From the NCBI RefSeq assembly GCF_014205175.1, contig NZ_JACHNA010000001.1, positions 930,001-994,000 on the forward strand: DNA of 64,000 nt, read 5' to 3'. The notes under the pieces are model-generated. The model did not search any database, was not told where the DNA came from, and saw only the letters and a program-made list of their open reading frames with translations. The DNA comes from Micrococcus cohnii. Lineage in GTDB: Bacteria > Actinomycetota > Actinomycetes > Actinomycetales > Micrococcaceae. The position numbers and the translations under genes are program-made. Position 1 is the stretch's first letter. Each line of letters starts with the position of its first letter. Of this stretch, positions 1 through 10,742 are shown piece by piece.

Positions 1-514
1 ACGAGGGGCGCACGACGACCGGATAGCCGAGGTCCTTCACCGCCTCGAGCGCCTCATCCATGGTGTGCACGATGGCCGAGCGTGCCGACTCCCCGCCGGA
101 GCGCTCGACGACGCCCTTGAACTTCTCGCGGTTCTCCCCCAGCTCGATCGCGGCGATGTTCGCGCCGATCAGCTCGACGCCGTACTTCTCGAGCACGCCG
201 TCCTTGTCCAGGGCGATGGCGGTGTTCAGGGCGGTCTGACCCCCGAGGGTCGGCAGAACCGCGTCCGGACGCTCCTTCTCGATGATCTTCGCGACCACCT
301 CGGGTGTGATCGGCTCGACATAGGTCGCGTCGGCCAGCTCCGGGTCGGTCATGATCGTCGCCGGGTTCGAGTTCACGAGGATGACGCGGACGCCCTCCTC
401 CTTGAGCACGCGGATCGCCTGCGTGCCGGAGTAGTCGAACTCGGCGGCCTGCCCGATGACGATCGGACCGGAGCCGATGACCAGGACGGATGTCAGATCT
501 GTGCGCTTGGGCAT
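1..514 (-). CDS. carB: Carbamoyl-phosphate synthase large subunit, N-terminal part (gene runs off the window)
   Basis: Only the first 171 codons are present; the gene continues past base 1. The product uses glutamine-derived ammonia, bicarbonate and two ATP to make carbamoyl phosphate for pyrimidines and arginine. The start reads [17 protein letters not shown], and the CarB signature [17 protein letters not shown] lies at residues 14-30. The visible end, [10 protein letters not shown], belongs to the first ATP-grasp domain. The ATG lies 3 bases after the carA stop, so the two subunits are translationally coupled as the last genes of the pyr operon. Confidence 0.97.
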   Translation of the reverse strand, partial: MPKRTDLTSVLVIGSGPIVIGQAAEFDYSGTQAIRVLKEEGVRVILVNSNPATIMTDPELADATYVEPITPEVVAKIIEKERPDAVLPTLGGQTALNTAIALDKDGVLEKYGVELIGANIAAIELGENREKFKGVVERSGGESARSAIVHTMDEALEAVKDLGYPVVVRPS

Positions 515-517
515 GGC

Positions 518-1702
518 TCAGGCTCCTTCAACGGTGGTGGTGCGAGACGAGTCGCGGTGCGCGGTCAGCAGCGCGACGAAGCGGTCGAACAGGCCGAGCG
601 AGTCGTGGGGGCCCGCTGCGGCTTCGGGGTGGAACTGGACGGAGAAGGCGGGTCGGTCGAGCAGACGCAGGCCCTCGACGACGTCGTCGTTCAGCGAGTA
701 ATGCGAGACCTCCACCCGGCCGTACCGGGACTCGGGGGCCTCGACGACCTCTCCGATCGGCGCGTCGACGGCGAAGCCGTGGTTCTGCGAGGTGATCTCG
801 ACACGACCGGTCGCCACGTCCATGACCGGCTGGTTGGGGCCGCGGTGGCCGAACGGCAGTTTGTAGGTGCCGAAGCCCAGCGCGCGGCCGAACAGCTGAT
901 TGCCGAAGCAGATGCCGAAGAACGGCAGACCCGCGTCGAGCACCTGACGCAGGGTCTCGACCTGGCGGTCGGCCGTGGCCGGATCGCCCGGACCATTGGA
1001 CAGGAACACGCCGTCGGGCTCGACGGCCCGGATCGCCTCGAAGTCCGAATCAGCGGGCAGCACGTGCACCTCGATGCCGCGAGCGGCCAGGTGACGGGGA
1101 GTGGCTGCCTTGATGCCCAGGTCCAGCGCGGCGATGCGTGCGACCGGCTCACCCTGCCAGCCGTGCTCAGTGGGAGTGACGACGTAAGCGGACTCGGCGC
1201 TGACGGACTCGGCGAGGGCGCGCCCGGCCATGGGCGGCTGGGCCATGACCTCGGCGACGAGCTCCGCTTCGGGGCGCTCAGCCGCCGCGCCGGAGAACAC
1301 CCCCGCGCGCATGGCTCCGGCCGTGCGCAGATGTCGGGTGATCGCGCGGGTGTCGACGTCCTGGATGCCGACGACCTCCTGCGCGGCCAGTTCCTCCTCC
1401 AGGCTGCGGACGCTGCGCCAGTTCGAGGGGCGGCGGGCAGCGTCACGCACGACGTAGCCGGCCACCCAGATCGCGCGGGACTCCGGGTCCTCATCGTTGA
1501 CCCCGGTGTTGCCGATGTGCGGTGCGGTCTGCACGACGATCTGCCCGGCATACGACGGGTCGGTCAACGTCTCCTGGTACCCGGTCATTCCGGTCGTGAA
1601 GACGGCCTCGCCGAGGCTGACACCGGTCGCGCCGTAGGCACGGCCACGGTGCACCGTGCCGTCCTCGAGGACCAGCAGGGCTGTGGTGGGGGTCGGACTC
1701 AT
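518..1702 (-). CDS. carA: Carbamoyl-phosphate synthase small subunit (glutamine amidotransferase)
   Basis: The 394-residue protein hydrolyses glutamine and channels ammonia to CarB. The N-terminal CPSase small-chain domain (about residues 8-150) is followed by a class I glutamine amidotransferase domain. The catalytic triad is visible: C265 in [10 protein letters not shown], and H358 and E360 in QFHPE. Length is normal for the family. The ATG overlaps the stop of the upstream membrane-protein gene by 4 bases (ATGA). Expression is expected to follow the pyr operon leader upstream of pyrR. Confidence 0.97.
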   Translation of the reverse strand: MSPTPTTALLVLEDGTVHRGRAYGATGVSLGEAVFTTGMTGYQETLTDPSYAGQIVVQTAPHIGNTGVNDEDPESRAIWVAGYVVRDAARRPSNWRSVRSLEEELAAQEVVGIQDVDTRAITRHLRTAGAMRAGVFSGAAAERPEAELVAEVMAQPPMAGRALAESVSAESAYVVTPTEHGWQGEPVARIAALDLGIKAATPRHLAARGIEVHVLPADSDFEAIRAVEPDGVFLSNGPGDPATADRQVETLRQVLDAGLPFFGICFGNQLFGRALGFGTYKLPFGHRGPNQPVMDVATGRVEITSQNHGFAVDAPIGEVVEAPESRYGRVEVSHYSLNDDVVEGLRLLDRPAFSVQFHPEAAAGPHDSLGLFDRFVALLTAHRDSSRTTTVEGA

Positions 1703-2367
1703 CGGGTGTGCTCCTGTCCGGCGGTCTCGGGCGCACGGCCCGAGCCGCCCTCGACGGCGGTGGTCTCTCGGGTGGTTCTCAGGGCGCGCAGGCTCTCCAG
1801 CACGCGCGCGCGGTCAACGGGGTCGCGGGGACGGAATCCGGTGGTGACCTCGTCCTCACCGAGCCGCCAGCTCACCAGTAGCAGGCCGTCCGGCTCGACG
1901 AATTTGCCGACCATGCCGGAGCCGGCGCCGGCGTCCGTCACGTCCTCGGCCGGGATGAAGAGGTTCTCCACACGCGGGCGCAGGATCGCCACGCCGGGAT
2001 GCTCACCGGCGCTGTGCACCTCCAGGCGTGCGTGGGAACGCACCCCCAGCCGATGGGCCGCGACCCGGTCCAGACGATCGCGGCCGAACACCGTTGCCAC
2101 GTACATGCCCTCGCTCGCCGCGCGCGGCTCGAGCTCGTAGAGCGACTCGGGCATCAGCTGTGGCGCCGCCACATGCGATTGGGAACGCCGACGGCGATGC
2201 CAACCCCACAGGACCAGGCCGACGGCCAGCAGGATGCACGCCCCCGTGACGCCGAGGATCGGCAGGTACACGTCGGAGTAGTCCTTGGCGGGGCCCGCCG
2301 GCGGCACCGGCCGGATCTCACCCAGGGTTCGGGACGACGCGTCGATCAGGACGGCGGTGGCGTTCAC
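1699..2367 (-). CDS. Single-pass membrane protein of the pyr operon (mycobacterial Rv1382-type, PH-like domain)
   Basis: The 222-residue protein has one membrane segment at about residues 34-55 ([20 protein letters not shown]) followed by a basic HRRRR stop-transfer sequence. This suggests a short outside N-terminus and a cytosolic C-terminal domain. The position between pyrC and carA matches the gene usually called export or membrane protein in mycobacteria, whose cytosolic part resembles a bacterial PH-like fold; that assignment is from memory. The start is GTG, overlapping the pyrC stop as GTGA, and the stop overlaps carA. Its role in pyrimidine synthesis is unknown; coupling at both ends implies balanced expression. 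Confidence 0.85.
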   Translation of the reverse strand: MNATAVLIDASSRTLGEIRPVPPAGPAKDYSDVYLPILGVTGACILLAVGLVLWGWHRRRRSQSHVAAPQLMPESLYELEPRAASEGMYVATVFGRDRLDRVAAHRLGVRSHARLEVHSAGEHPGVAILRPRVENLFIPAEDVTDAGAGSGMVGKFVEPDGLLLVSWRLGEDEVTTGFRPRDPVDRARVLESLRALRTTRETTAVEGGSGRAPETAGQEHTR

Positions 2368-3698
2368 GGTGCCACCGGTTCATGCCGGTACGCAGTGGCC
2401 AGCGCGCCGTCGGCCACGACGCGCTGACCGCGGTAGAACATGTGCACAGTGCGGCCTGGCAGCTCGCGGCCGGCGTAGGGACTGTTGCGGGAGCGCGTGG
2501 CGTGCCTCGCCGGATCCACGACGCCTCGTGCGGAGGGATCCCACACGAGCAGATTTGCCACGGACCCCTCGAGCGGGACGCCGGACGCGTCGACCTGGCC
2601 CTGGTCCGACAGGCCCGCAATGCGCGCCGGGGTGGCCGAGAACACGCGGGCAACACCCGCCCAGTCGAGCAGCCCGGTCTCGACCATGGCCTCCTGCACG
2701 ACGGGCAGCGCGGTCTCCAGCCCGGTCATGCCCATCGCGGCGATCGTCCACTCGCACTGCTTGGTCTCAGCCGTGTGCGGGGCGTGGTCGGTTCCCACGG
2801 TGTCGATCGTCCCGTCGGCCAGGGCGGCGCGCAGGGCCTGCACGTCCTCATCGCGGCGCAGCGGCGGATTGACCTTGAAGACCGGGTTGAACGAGCGGAC
2901 CAGCTCCTCGGTGAGCAGCAGGTGATGCGGAGTGACCTCGGCGGTCACAGCGATGCCGCGCTGCTTGGCCCAGCGGATGATCTCCACCGAGCCCGCCGTC
3001 GACACGTGGCAGATGTGCAGGCGCGAGTCGACGTGCTGGGCCAGCAGCACGTCCCGGGCGATGATCGCCTCCTCGGCGACGGCTGGCCATCCGCCCAGAC
3101 CGAGCAGCCCGGACAGCTCCGATTCGTTCATCTGCGCGCCCGCGGTGAGCTTCGGCTCCTGGGCGTGCTGGGCGACGACGCCGTCGAACGCCTTCACGTA
3201 TTCCAGGGCGCGGCGCATCAGCACGGCATCGTGCACGCACATCCCGTCGTCGGAGAACATGCGCACGGCCGCCTGCGAGGCGGCCATCGACCCCAGGTCC
3301 GCAAGCGACTCCCCGCCCAGTCCGACGGTCACGGCTCCCACCGGGTGCACATCGCACCAACCGGCGGCGCGACCGAGCCGCCACACCTGTTCGACGACCG
3401 AGGCATTGTCGGCCGTCGGCGTCGAGTTGGCCATCGCGTGCACCGAGGTGAATCCGCCCATGGCGGCAGCCTGGGTTCCCGTCTCGACGGTCTCGGCGTC
3501 CTCTTTGCCGGGCTCGCGCAGGTGCGTGTGCAGGTCGACAAGGCCGGGCAGCAGCAGCAGATCGGTGCAGTCCAGGGTCAGTTCGGCCGGACCGCCGTGA
3601 CCCGCCTGACGGATCGCGGCGACCGTGCCGTCGGCTACGCGCACATCGGCGCGGCGTCCGTCGGCCAGGGTGATGTTCGTCAGCAGGGTGCCGGTCAT
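2364..3698 (-). CDS. pyrC: Dihydroorotase
   Basis: The 444-residue amidohydrolase cyclises carbamoyl-aspartate to dihydroorotate. The zinc-ligand motif [10 protein letters not shown] places H57 and H59 as metal ligands, and VGTDHAPHT near the C-terminus supplies the conserved metal/catalytic Asp region. I start it at the ATG of [14 protein letters not shown] because that ATG overlaps the pyrB stop (ATGA). The reading frame stays open further upstream, but that stretch lies inside pyrB and is not dihydroorotase-like. The 3' end overlaps the next gene by 4 bases. Confidence 0.96.
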   Translation of the reverse strand: MTGTLLTNITLADGRRADVRVADGTVAAIRQAGHGGPAELTLDCTDLLLLPGLVDLHTHLREPGKEDAETVETGTQAAAMGGFTSVHAMANSTPTADNASVVEQVWRLGRAAGWCDVHPVGAVTVGLGGESLADLGSMAASQAAVRMFSDDGMCVHDAVLMRRALEYVKAFDGVVAQHAQEPKLTAGAQMNESELSGLLGLGGWPAVAEEAIIARDVLLAQHVDSRLHICHVSTAGSVEIIRWAKQRGIAVTAEVTPHHLLLTEELVRSFNPVFKVNPPLRRDEDVQALRAALADGTIDTVGTDHAPHTAETKQCEWTIAAMGMTGLETALPVVQEAMVETGLLDWAGVARVFSATPARIAGLSDQGQVDASGVPLEGSVANLLVWDPSARGVVDPARHATRSRNSPYAGRELPGRTVHMFYRGQRVVADGALATAYRHEPVAP

Positions 3699-4681
3699 GG
3701 CTGGGTGCCTTCCGCGTCGTGGTTGAGGATCAGGTGGAGCACGGCCATCCGGACAGACACGCCGTTGGCGACCTGCTCCAGCGCCGTGTTGCGCGGCGAG
3801 TCCGCCGCAGCGTCGCAGATCTCCAGACCGCGGTTCATCGGTCCCGGGTGCATCACCAGCGGCGTGCCGAGCACCCGACCGGAGGCCGCGTTCAGACGCG
3901 CGAACCGGTCGGCGGTGAGCCCCCACGAGCGGGTGTACTCCCCCGCCGAGGGGAAGAACGCGCCGCCCATGCGCTCAACCTGAACGCGCAGCATCATCAC
4001 GGCGTCGGGCCCCTCGGCCAGCGCCTCGTCGAGGGCGTAGGTGACGCGGCAGGGCCAGGCCTCGATCCCGACGGGCAACAACGTCGGCGGCGCCGCGACG
4101 ATCACCTCGGCGCCGAGCGTGTCCAGCAGCCACACGTTCGACCGTGCTACCCGAGAGTGCAGGATGTCGCCGACGATGACCACACGCATGCCCGTCAGGT
4201 CCAGGCCGGCCGCGGGCACACCGCGTTCCTTCGCGAGGTGCTCGCGCAGGGTGTAGGCGTCCAGCAGCGCCTGGGTGGGGTGCTCGTGCGTGCCGTCGCC
4301 GGCGTTGACGACGCCCGCCTTGATCCAGCCCGACTCCGCCAGCTGCTGAGCGGCTCCGGAGGACCAGTGCCGCATCACGATCGCGTCCGCACCGATCGCC
4401 TCGAGCGTCTGCACGGTGTCCTTGAGCGACTCGCCCTTCGACACCGACGAGCCCTTGGCCGAGAAGTTAATGACGTCCGCGGAGAGGCGCTTGGCAGCCG
4501 CCTCGAACGAGATGCGCGTTCGGGTCGAGTCCTCGAAGAACAGGTTCACGACCGTACGCCCCCGCAGCGCGGGCAGCTTCTTGACCTCACGCCCGTTGAC
4601 GGCGGCCATCTGGCCCGCGGTGTCGAGCACGGACAGCGCGTCTATCCGGTCCAGGTCCAGGGTAGAGAGCAGATGACGCAC
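3695..4681 (-). CDS. pyrB: Aspartate carbamoyltransferase catalytic subunit
   Basis: The 328-residue transferase joins carbamoyl phosphate to aspartate. The carbamoyl-phosphate-binding motif STRTR lies at about residues 52-56 ([13 protein letters not shown]), with a conserved KGES near residue 82 and [11 protein letters not shown] in the middle. I chose a GTG start giving [10 protein letters not shown]: an AAGGA motif sits about 9 bases upstream inside the pyrR tail, and the N-terminus matches the family. An upstream in-frame ATG at 4708 would add nine unconserved residues. It begins 4 bases after pyrR stops. Confidence 0.95.
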   Translation of the reverse strand: MRHLLSTLDLDRIDALSVLDTAGQMAAVNGREVKKLPALRGRTVVNLFFEDSTRTRISFEAAAKRLSADVINFSAKGSSVSKGESLKDTVQTLEAIGADAIVMRHWSSGAAQQLAESGWIKAGVVNAGDGTHEHPTQALLDAYTLREHLAKERGVPAAGLDLTGMRVVIVGDILHSRVARSNVWLLDTLGAEVIVAAPPTLLPVGIEAWPCRVTYALDEALAEGPDAVMMLRVQVERMGGAFFPSAGEYTRSWGLTADRFARLNAASGRVLGTPLVMHPGPMNRGLEICDAAADSPRNTALEQVANGVSVRMAVLHLILNHDAEGTQP

Positions 4682-4685
4682 GGGA

Positions 4686-5363
4686 TCAGTCCTTCCCGTC
4701 GGCCACACGGGCCGGGACGTCGGAAATCACGACGGACTCCTCGGCGTCGCCGTCCGTCTCGGACAGCAGCACCGAGACGCGCTCGGCCGAGGAGCTGGGC
4801 AGGTTCTTGCCCACGAAGTCCGCCCGGATCGGCAGCTCACGGTGTCCTCGATCGACGAGCACGGCGAGCCGGACCGCACGAGGTCGGCCCAGGTCCGCCA
4901 CCGCGTCCAGGGCGGCCCGCACCGTCCGGCCCGAGTACAGCACGTCGTCGATGAGCACGACCACGGCGTCGTCCACGCCCTGCTCGGGAACCACGGTGGG
5001 CTCGGGCGTGCGCGCGGGGCACCGGCGCAGGTCATCCCGGTAAAGCGTGACGTCGAGCTGTCCGACGCTCTGTGCTGCGTCGAACTCTGGGTCGATGCGT
5101 TCCAGCTTGTCCCCGAGGCGTCGCGCCAGCGGCACACCGCGGCTCGGGACGCCGAGCAGGATCAGATCGCGCGCGCCGCGATTGGACTCGAGGATCTCGT
5201 GAGCCACGCGAGTAAGCGCCCGGTCGATGTCTGCGGCGCTGAGCACGGTGCGGCCGTCGCGGGCACGGGTGGGCCGGTCATGACCGGCGTGCAGGCCGGT
5301 CGGGCCGTCGCTCCGGTCGGCCACGGACCGGGCAGCATGAGGTGCGGTGGGATCAGGTCCCAT
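4686..5363 (-). CDS. pyrR: Bifunctional pyr operon regulator / uracil phosphoribosyltransferase
   Basis: The 225-residue PyrR carries the PRPP-binding signature [15 protein letters not shown] at about residues 134-148. About 38 residues precede the usual PyrR start (near [12 protein letters not shown]), making it longer than the typical 180-190 residues. PyrR binds pyr mRNA when UMP is high and has weak UPRT activity. The ATG has a perfect AAGGAGG seven bases upstream, inside the PyrR-binding element at 5371-5400, which fits autoregulation. It is the first gene of the pyr operon. Confidence 0.95.
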   Translation of the reverse strand: MGPDPTAPHAARSVADRSDGPTGLHAGHDRPTRARDGRTVLSAADIDRALTRVAHEILESNRGARDLILLGVPSRGVPLARRLGDKLERIDPEFDAAQSVGQLDVTLYRDDLRRCPARTPEPTVVPEQGVDDAVVVLIDDVLYSGRTVRAALDAVADLGRPRAVRLAVLVDRGHRELPIRADFVGKNLPSSSAERVSVLLSETDGDAEESVVISDVPARVADGKD

Positions 5364-5370
5364 GCCGGTG

Positions 5371-5400
5371 CCTCCTTCCCCGCCTCACGGGACGGACTTT
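5371..5400 (-). promoter_or_regulatory. PyrR-binding RNA element overlapping the pyrR ribosome binding site
   Basis: On the minus strand this reads AGTCCGTCCCGTGAGGCG then GGGAAGGAGG. It matches the PyrR anti-antiterminator pattern (UCC ... GNGAGGC ... AAGG). CCCG and CGGG can pair around a UGAGG loop. The final AAGGAGG is the pyrR Shine-Dalgarno, and there is no terminator hairpin between here and pyrR. This suggests translational repression, as described for Mycobacterium smegmatis, rather than attenuation as in Bacillus. Confidence 0.8.
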
Positions 5401-5460
5401 AAAGGAAACGTTCCGCCCGTCTCGCGGGCGGCGGCGGTGCTGGGGCGACCGCCGAGAGTC

Positions 5461-5469
5461 AGTCTAGCA
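5461..5469 (-). promoter_or_regulatory. Candidate pyr operon promoter (extended -10)
   Basis: The minus strand reads TGCTAGACT, an extended -10 (TGN-TANNNT). Transcription would start near 5454 and give a leader of about 90 bases containing the PyrR element. No good -35 is visible at 16-18 bases, which is tolerable for an extended -10 promoter. Confidence 0.45.
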
Positions 5470-5535
5470 ACGTCACCGGTCGCATCGACCATCCCGGGCC
5501 ACCACGCAAGCGGCCCGGGCAGACGTGCGTCCGGC

Positions 5536-5979
5536 TCAGGCGATCAGGGTCGGTTTGACCTGCTGCAGACGACCGAGCAGGCCGTTGACGAACTCGGGCG
5601 ATTCGTCCGTGGACAGCTGCTGCGCCAGGGCCACGGCCTCGGAGACGGCCACACCGTCCGGAACCTCGTCATTGAACAGCACCTCCCAGGCGCCCACACG
5701 CAGAATCGCGCGGTCGACGGCGGGCATGCGTTCGACGGGCCACCCCCGTGAATACGAGGTCAGAGCCTCATCGAGGCGGTCGATCTGCGCTTCAACACCC
5801 TCGACGATCTGCAGCGTGTAGGCGTTGACCTTCAGGTCGGTCTTGGCCAGCCGCGCCGAGATGCCCTCGGACGTCGTGCGCCCACGGGCCTCAGCTTCGA
5901 AGAGCAGCTCGACGGCGCGCAGACGGGAGCGGCTGCGCGACGTGGTGCCACGCTTGCCGCCGGAAGCGGAGTCAGTCAT
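5536..5979 (-). CDS. nusB: Transcription antitermination protein NusB
   Basis: The 147-residue all-helical protein binds boxA RNA with NusE (S10) in antitermination of rRNA operons. The family pattern [17 protein letters not shown] at the N-terminus and [15 protein letters not shown] ... [12 protein letters not shown] ... FVNGLLGRL at the C-terminus are present. The ATG of [11 protein letters not shown] lies inside the end of efp, an 8-base overlap (ATGACTGA), so it is coupled to efp. The longer open frame upstream is an efp shadow. Confidence 0.95.
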   Translation of the reverse strand: MTDSASGGKRGTTSRSRSRLRAVELLFEAEARGRTTSEGISARLAKTDLKVNAYTLQIVEGVEAQIDRLDEALTSYSRGWPVERMPAVDRAILRVGAWEVLFNDEVPDGVAVSEAVALAQQLSTDESPEFVNGLLGRLQQVKPTLIA

Positions 5980-6535
5980 TGACGCGACCCAGGTACTCAC
6001 CCGAGCGGGTGTCGACCTTGACCTTGGTGCCCTGATCGACGAACAGCGGCACCTGGATCTCGGCACCGGTCTCGAGGGTCGCCGGCTTCGTGCCGGCATT
6101 GGACCGGTCACCCTGCAGTCCGGGCTCGGTGTAGGTCACCTCGAGCACGACCGAGGCCGGCATCTCCATGTAGAGCGGGGTGCCCTCGTTCAGAGCGATG
6201 GTGACCTTCATGTTCTCGAGCAGGAAGCGGGCGTCCTCCCCCACCACGGTGTCAGCCACCATGATCTGGTCATAAGTCTTGACATCCATGAACACGTAGT
6301 CCGTGCCGTCCTGGTACAGGTACTCGTAGTCGGAGCGGTCCACGGTGGCGAACTCGACCTTGGCGCCCGCGTTGAAGGTCTTGTCGACCGACTTGCCCGT
6401 GGTGATGTTCTTCATCTTGGTGCGGACGAACGCGCCGCCCTTGCCCGGCTTGACGTGCTGGAACTCGAGGACATTCCACAGCTGGCCCTCGAGCTTGAGG
6501 ACGGAGCCGTTCTTGATGTCGTTGCTGGTTGCCAC
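5972..6535 (-). CDS. efp: Translation elongation factor P
   Basis: The 187-residue three-domain EF-P relieves ribosome stalling at polyproline. The domain I tip reads [10 protein letters not shown] with K32 at the position that is modified in other bacteria. No modifying enzyme (epmA/B, ymfI or earP type) is in this window, and actinobacterial EF-P is thought to work unmodified thanks to the proline-rich loop. The start is GTG with GGGAG about 8 bases upstream. nusB overlaps its end. Confidence 0.97.
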   Translation of the reverse strand: MATSNDIKNGSVLKLEGQLWNVLEFQHVKPGKGGAFVRTKMKNITTGKSVDKTFNAGAKVEFATVDRSDYEYLYQDGTDYVFMDVKTYDQIMVADTVVGEDARFLLENMKVTIALNEGTPLYMEMPASVVLEVTYTEPGLQGDRSNAGTKPATLETGAEIQVPLFVDQGTKVKVDTRSGEYLGRVND

Positions 6536-6607
6536 GGTGGTTCTCCCGATGTCTATCTGCGGTCAGATGGGCGGTGCATGCGCGCCGCCGCATGGTCTGC
6601 GTCGGCC

Positions 6608-6613
6608 AGTGTA
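6608..6613 (-). promoter_or_regulatory. Candidate efp-nusB promoter (-10)
   Basis: A TACACT hexamer on the minus strand lies in the 103-base gap between aroB and efp. It would give a leader of roughly 65 bases. No convincing -35 is seen, and no terminator hairpin follows aroB. Confidence 0.35.
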
Positions 6614-6638
6614 CGGCAGGGTGCGCACGCAGACGGGG

Positions 6639-7838
<1,200 letters not shown>

Positions 7839-8474
7839 TCACTTCCTTCGGGGATGGCGGATCGTGTCCACGATACGCCAGGCCACGGCCTCCGCCGTCA
7901 GGCCGGTGGTGTCGATGCTCACGTCCGCGACCTCGGCGTAGAGGGGACCGCGCTCATCCCGCAGGCGCTTCCAGGTTCCGCGGGGGTCGCCCTGCAGCGC
8001 CGGCCGGGACGCGCCTCCGCGCACCCGCCGCAGTGCTTCTGCCTCGGCCACGTCCAGGTGGAACACGGTGGTGTCGGCGCGACGGCGCATGGCGGCCCGG
8101 GTGTCCTCGTCGAGCACGACGCCGCCTCCGCACGAGAGCACGTAGGTCTGCGGAAGTGCGGTCAGATACGCCATCACGCGGGCCTCGGCGGCGCGAAACG
8201 CCGACTCGCCGTGCTCGGCGAAATAGGCCGGAATGGGTCCGAGCAGGCTGGTGAGCAGCGCATCCGAGTCCAGATGGACGCATCCGCACATCCGGGCCAC
8301 GGCACGCCCCACGGCCGACTTACCCGCGCCCATCGGTCCGACCAGCACGAGAGTTCGCCGCAGTCTCCACCGCCAGAGCCGGGCGATAGGCACACGACGC
8401 TGGGCGAAGGCCGCCTCGACCCGGGAGGTCATGGCCTGCCAGGCCGTGTCGGGTATCACCGGGTCCGCGCTCAC
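7839..8474 (-). CDS. aroK: Shikimate kinase
   Basis: The 211-residue kinase phosphorylates shikimate at O3. The P-loop GPMGAGKS lies at residues 46-53, the shikimate-binding DSD at about 74-76, and the GGG motif (SCGGGVVL) in the middle. It has an unusual N-terminal extension of about 40 residues ending in a basic patch ([10 protein letters not shown]) before the kinase core. The start is GTG, overlapping the aroC stop as GTGA, so it is coupled to aroC. Confidence 0.94.
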   Translation of the reverse strand: MSADPVIPDTAWQAMTSRVEAAFAQRRVPIARLWRWRLRRTLVLVGPMGAGKSAVGRAVARMCGCVHLDSDALLTSLLGPIPAYFAEHGESAFRAAEARVMAYLTALPQTYVLSCGGGVVLDEDTRAAMRRRADTTVFHLDVAEAEALRRVRGGASRPALQGDPRGTWKRLRDERGPLYAEVADVSIDTTGLTAEAVAWRIVDTIRHPRRK

Positions 8475-9712
8475 GGGAGAGGATCCCCCATGTGCCGGCC
8501 CTCCCCCTCCGCCGTCGTCTCGTCCGGCTCCGGCAGCACCGGCAGGGACCGGGTGAACGCCTCGAGGTTCCGTCGCGTCTCAGCCAGACTGTCCCCCCCG
8601 AACTTCTCCATCAGCGCGTCCACCAGCACGAGTGCGAGCATCGACTCGGCGACGACGCCGGCCGCCGGGACGGCGGCGACGTCGGAGCGCTGATGATGCG
8701 CTCGGGTCTCGGTCCCGGTGGCGACGTCCACGGTGCCCAGGGCACGCGGGACGGTCGCGATCGGCTTCATGGCCGCTCGGACGCGGACCGGCTGTCCCGT
8801 CGACATGCCCGCTTCGATGCCCCCCGCCCGGTCGGTCACCCGCGTCGGCATGCCGTCCTCACCCCGGGTGATGGCGTCGTGGGCCGCGGATCCGCGCCGC
8901 GCCGCCGTGGCGAAGCCGTCGCCGATCTCCACGCCCTTGATCGCTTGGATGCCCATCATGGCGCCGGCGATGCGAGCGTCGAGCCGCCGATCCGCGTGCA
9001 CATGAGAGCCCAGTCCGATCGGGACGCCGTAGGCGAGGACCTCGACGATCCCACCGAGCGTCTCGCCCTGTTTCCGCGCGGCGTCGACCTCCGCGACCAT
9101 CAGGGCCGACGTCTCCGGGTCGGCGCAGCGCACCGGGTCCGCATCAAGCCGTTCGGCGTCGTCGGGTGTCGGGCGCGGCGCATCGTCCGGGACGGTCACG
9201 CCCCCGAAGGCGACGGTGTGGGACACGATCTCGACACCCAGCTCGGACAGCAGGCTCCGAGCGGCCGTCGCGGCCGCCACCCGTGCCGCCGTTTCGCGAG
9301 CCGAGGCGCGTTCCAGCAACGGCCGCGCCTCGGCGAAGCCATACTTCTGCATACCGGTCAGGTCTGCGTGTCCTGGCCGCGGCCGGGTCAGCGCCGTGGC
9401 GCGCGCCAGCCCCTCAAGTTCCGCGGGGTCTACCGGGTCGGCCGCCATGACCCGGTCCCATTTGGGCCACTCGGTGTTCTCGACCTGCACGGCGATCGGC
9501 GAGCCCAGGGTGAGGCCGTGCCGCACCCCGCCCACCAGGCTGACGCGGTCCTGTTCGAAGGTCATCCTGGCACCGCGACCGTGGCCAAGTCGGCGACGGG
9601 CCAGGGCGTCCTGAATCTGCGAGGTGGTCAGGGGCACACCCGCAGGCATGCCCTCGAGGATCGAAACGAGTGCGGGTCCGTGCGATTCACCCGCGGTCAG
9701 CCAACGCACCAT
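8471..9712 (-). CDS. aroC: Chorismate synthase
   Basis: The 413-residue FMN-dependent enzyme makes chorismate from EPSP. The N-terminal signature [16 protein letters not shown], the RRxxGRG-like segment [12 protein letters not shown], and the central [18 protein letters not shown] motif mark the family. Length is normal with a short acidic tail. The start is ATG; a 43-base gap separates it from aroE upstream, and it overlaps aroK at its end. Confidence 0.96.
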   Translation of the reverse strand: MVRWLTAGESHGPALVSILEGMPAGVPLTTSQIQDALARRRLGHGRGARMTFEQDRVSLVGGVRHGLTLGSPIAVQVENTEWPKWDRVMAADPVDPAELEGLARATALTRPRPGHADLTGMQKYGFAEARPLLERASARETAARVAAATAARSLLSELGVEIVSHTVAFGGVTVPDDAPRPTPDDAERLDADPVRCADPETSALMVAEVDAARKQGETLGGIVEVLAYGVPIGLGSHVHADRRLDARIAGAMMGIQAIKGVEIGDGFATAARRGSAAHDAITRGEDGMPTRVTDRAGGIEAGMSTGQPVRVRAAMKPIATVPRALGTVDVATGTETRAHHQRSDVAAVPAAGVVAESMLALVLVDALMEKFGGDSLAETRRNLEAFTRSLPVLPEPDETTAEGEGRHMGDPLP

Positions 9713-9755
9713 CCCAGCAGTGTCTCATGACGGACACCGACAGGGCGGCGATCGG

Positions 9756-10742
9756 TCACGGGGCCTCACCGACGGCGTGCTCCATGGCCGCCAGCGCCGC
9801 CGCTCGCCGCCGACCTGCCGTGGACTCGGAGCCGGAGGGGCCGAGCTCGAGACCGGTGAACAGACGCACCTGTTCGATGCCCTGGCCCACGAGCATGGCT
9901 CGGCCGGAGACGACCTCGCCGCCTCGGTCGGCCCAGGCCTGCGCCAGGGCCGAGGGCCAGGGGTCGTAGGCGACGTCGAGCAGCACGGGCGGCACCGCGC
10001 ACATGGCCGCTGTCACCGACCCTGCGAGCCCGTCCGCTGCGTGCGGGGGCAGCGTGCTGACCACCGCGCCGAGGCCTGGCGCCTCGGCGGCCACGGCCTC
10101 GACCGGACGGTGTTCCGCCGCTAGACCACAGCGCCCGGCCAGCTCCAGCACCGCGGCGGCCCGGCGGGCCGAGCGCGCATAGATCGACACCGCCGCCGCA
10201 CCCAGCAGTGAGCTGGCGAGCACAGCCGCGGTGGCAGTGCCCCCGTTGCCGATCACGCCCACCGTCGCGCCCTTGAGGCTCGAGGGTCGTCCCGCCGACC
10301 CGCAGCGCTGCTTCGAGGCACCGAGGCCGCCGTTCAGGGCATGCACGATCCCGTCGACATCGGTGTTGTGCGCCCACAGGCCCGGTCCGAATCGACCATG
10401 CTCGGGCGCCTCGGGGTGGCCGACCACCAGCGTGTTCGCCGCGTTCAGCAAGGCGACCCGGTCCGAGCAGGCGTCGGCCAGACGCGCTGCATCGGCCTTG
10501 TGCGGCATCGTGACCGACAGCCCGCGCCATCGCGGGTCCTCGGCAAGATCGTGCAGCAGCGGCTCGAGCGCCCCCGCGGGCGCACGATGCGCGTCGTAGC
10601 GCAACGGAACGCAGAGCACCCGGCACGCGGCCCGGTGCATCACGGGAGACAGTGAGTGCGCGACGGGATCCCCCACGACGCCGGCGCGCACCAGGTCGGG
10701 CACGTCGACCGCCTCAGCGCTCTGGGAGGCCTCCGAGCGCAT
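9756..10742 (-). CDS. aroE: Shikimate dehydrogenase
   Basis: The 328-residue NADP-dependent enzyme reduces 3-dehydroshikimate. The shikimate-site motif SLSPVMH lies at about residues 30-36, the catalytic lysine is K82 in VTMPHKADAARL, and NAANTL and NTDVDG follow. The Rossmann glycine loop is GVIGNGGTATA. The ATG of MRSEASQ shares one base with the mltG stop (TGATG). The length, somewhat above the usual 270-290, comes from insertions and a C-terminal tail. Confidence 0.93.
   Translation of the reverse strand: MRSEASQSAEAVDVPDLVRAGVVGDPVAHSLSPVMHRAACRVLCVPLRYDAHRAPAGALEPLLHDLAEDPRWRGLSVTMPHKADAARLADACSDRVALLNAANTLVVGHPEAPEHGRFGPGLWAHNTDVDGIVHALNGGLGASKQRCGSAGRPSSLKGATVGVIGNGGTATAAVLASSLLGAAAVSIYARSARRAAAVLELAGRCGLAAEHRPVEAVAAEAPGLGAVVSTLPPHAADGLAGSVTAAMCAVPPVLLDVAYDPWPSALAQAWADRGGEVVSGRAMLVGQGIEQVRLFTGLELGPSGSESTAGRRRAAALAAMEHAVGEAP

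Noticed and set aside
65-2140. A 691-codon plus-strand open frame over carB/carA and a membrane protein gene
   Set aside because: It is an antisense shadow; the minus strand encodes complete carA with its catalytic triad and the carB start.
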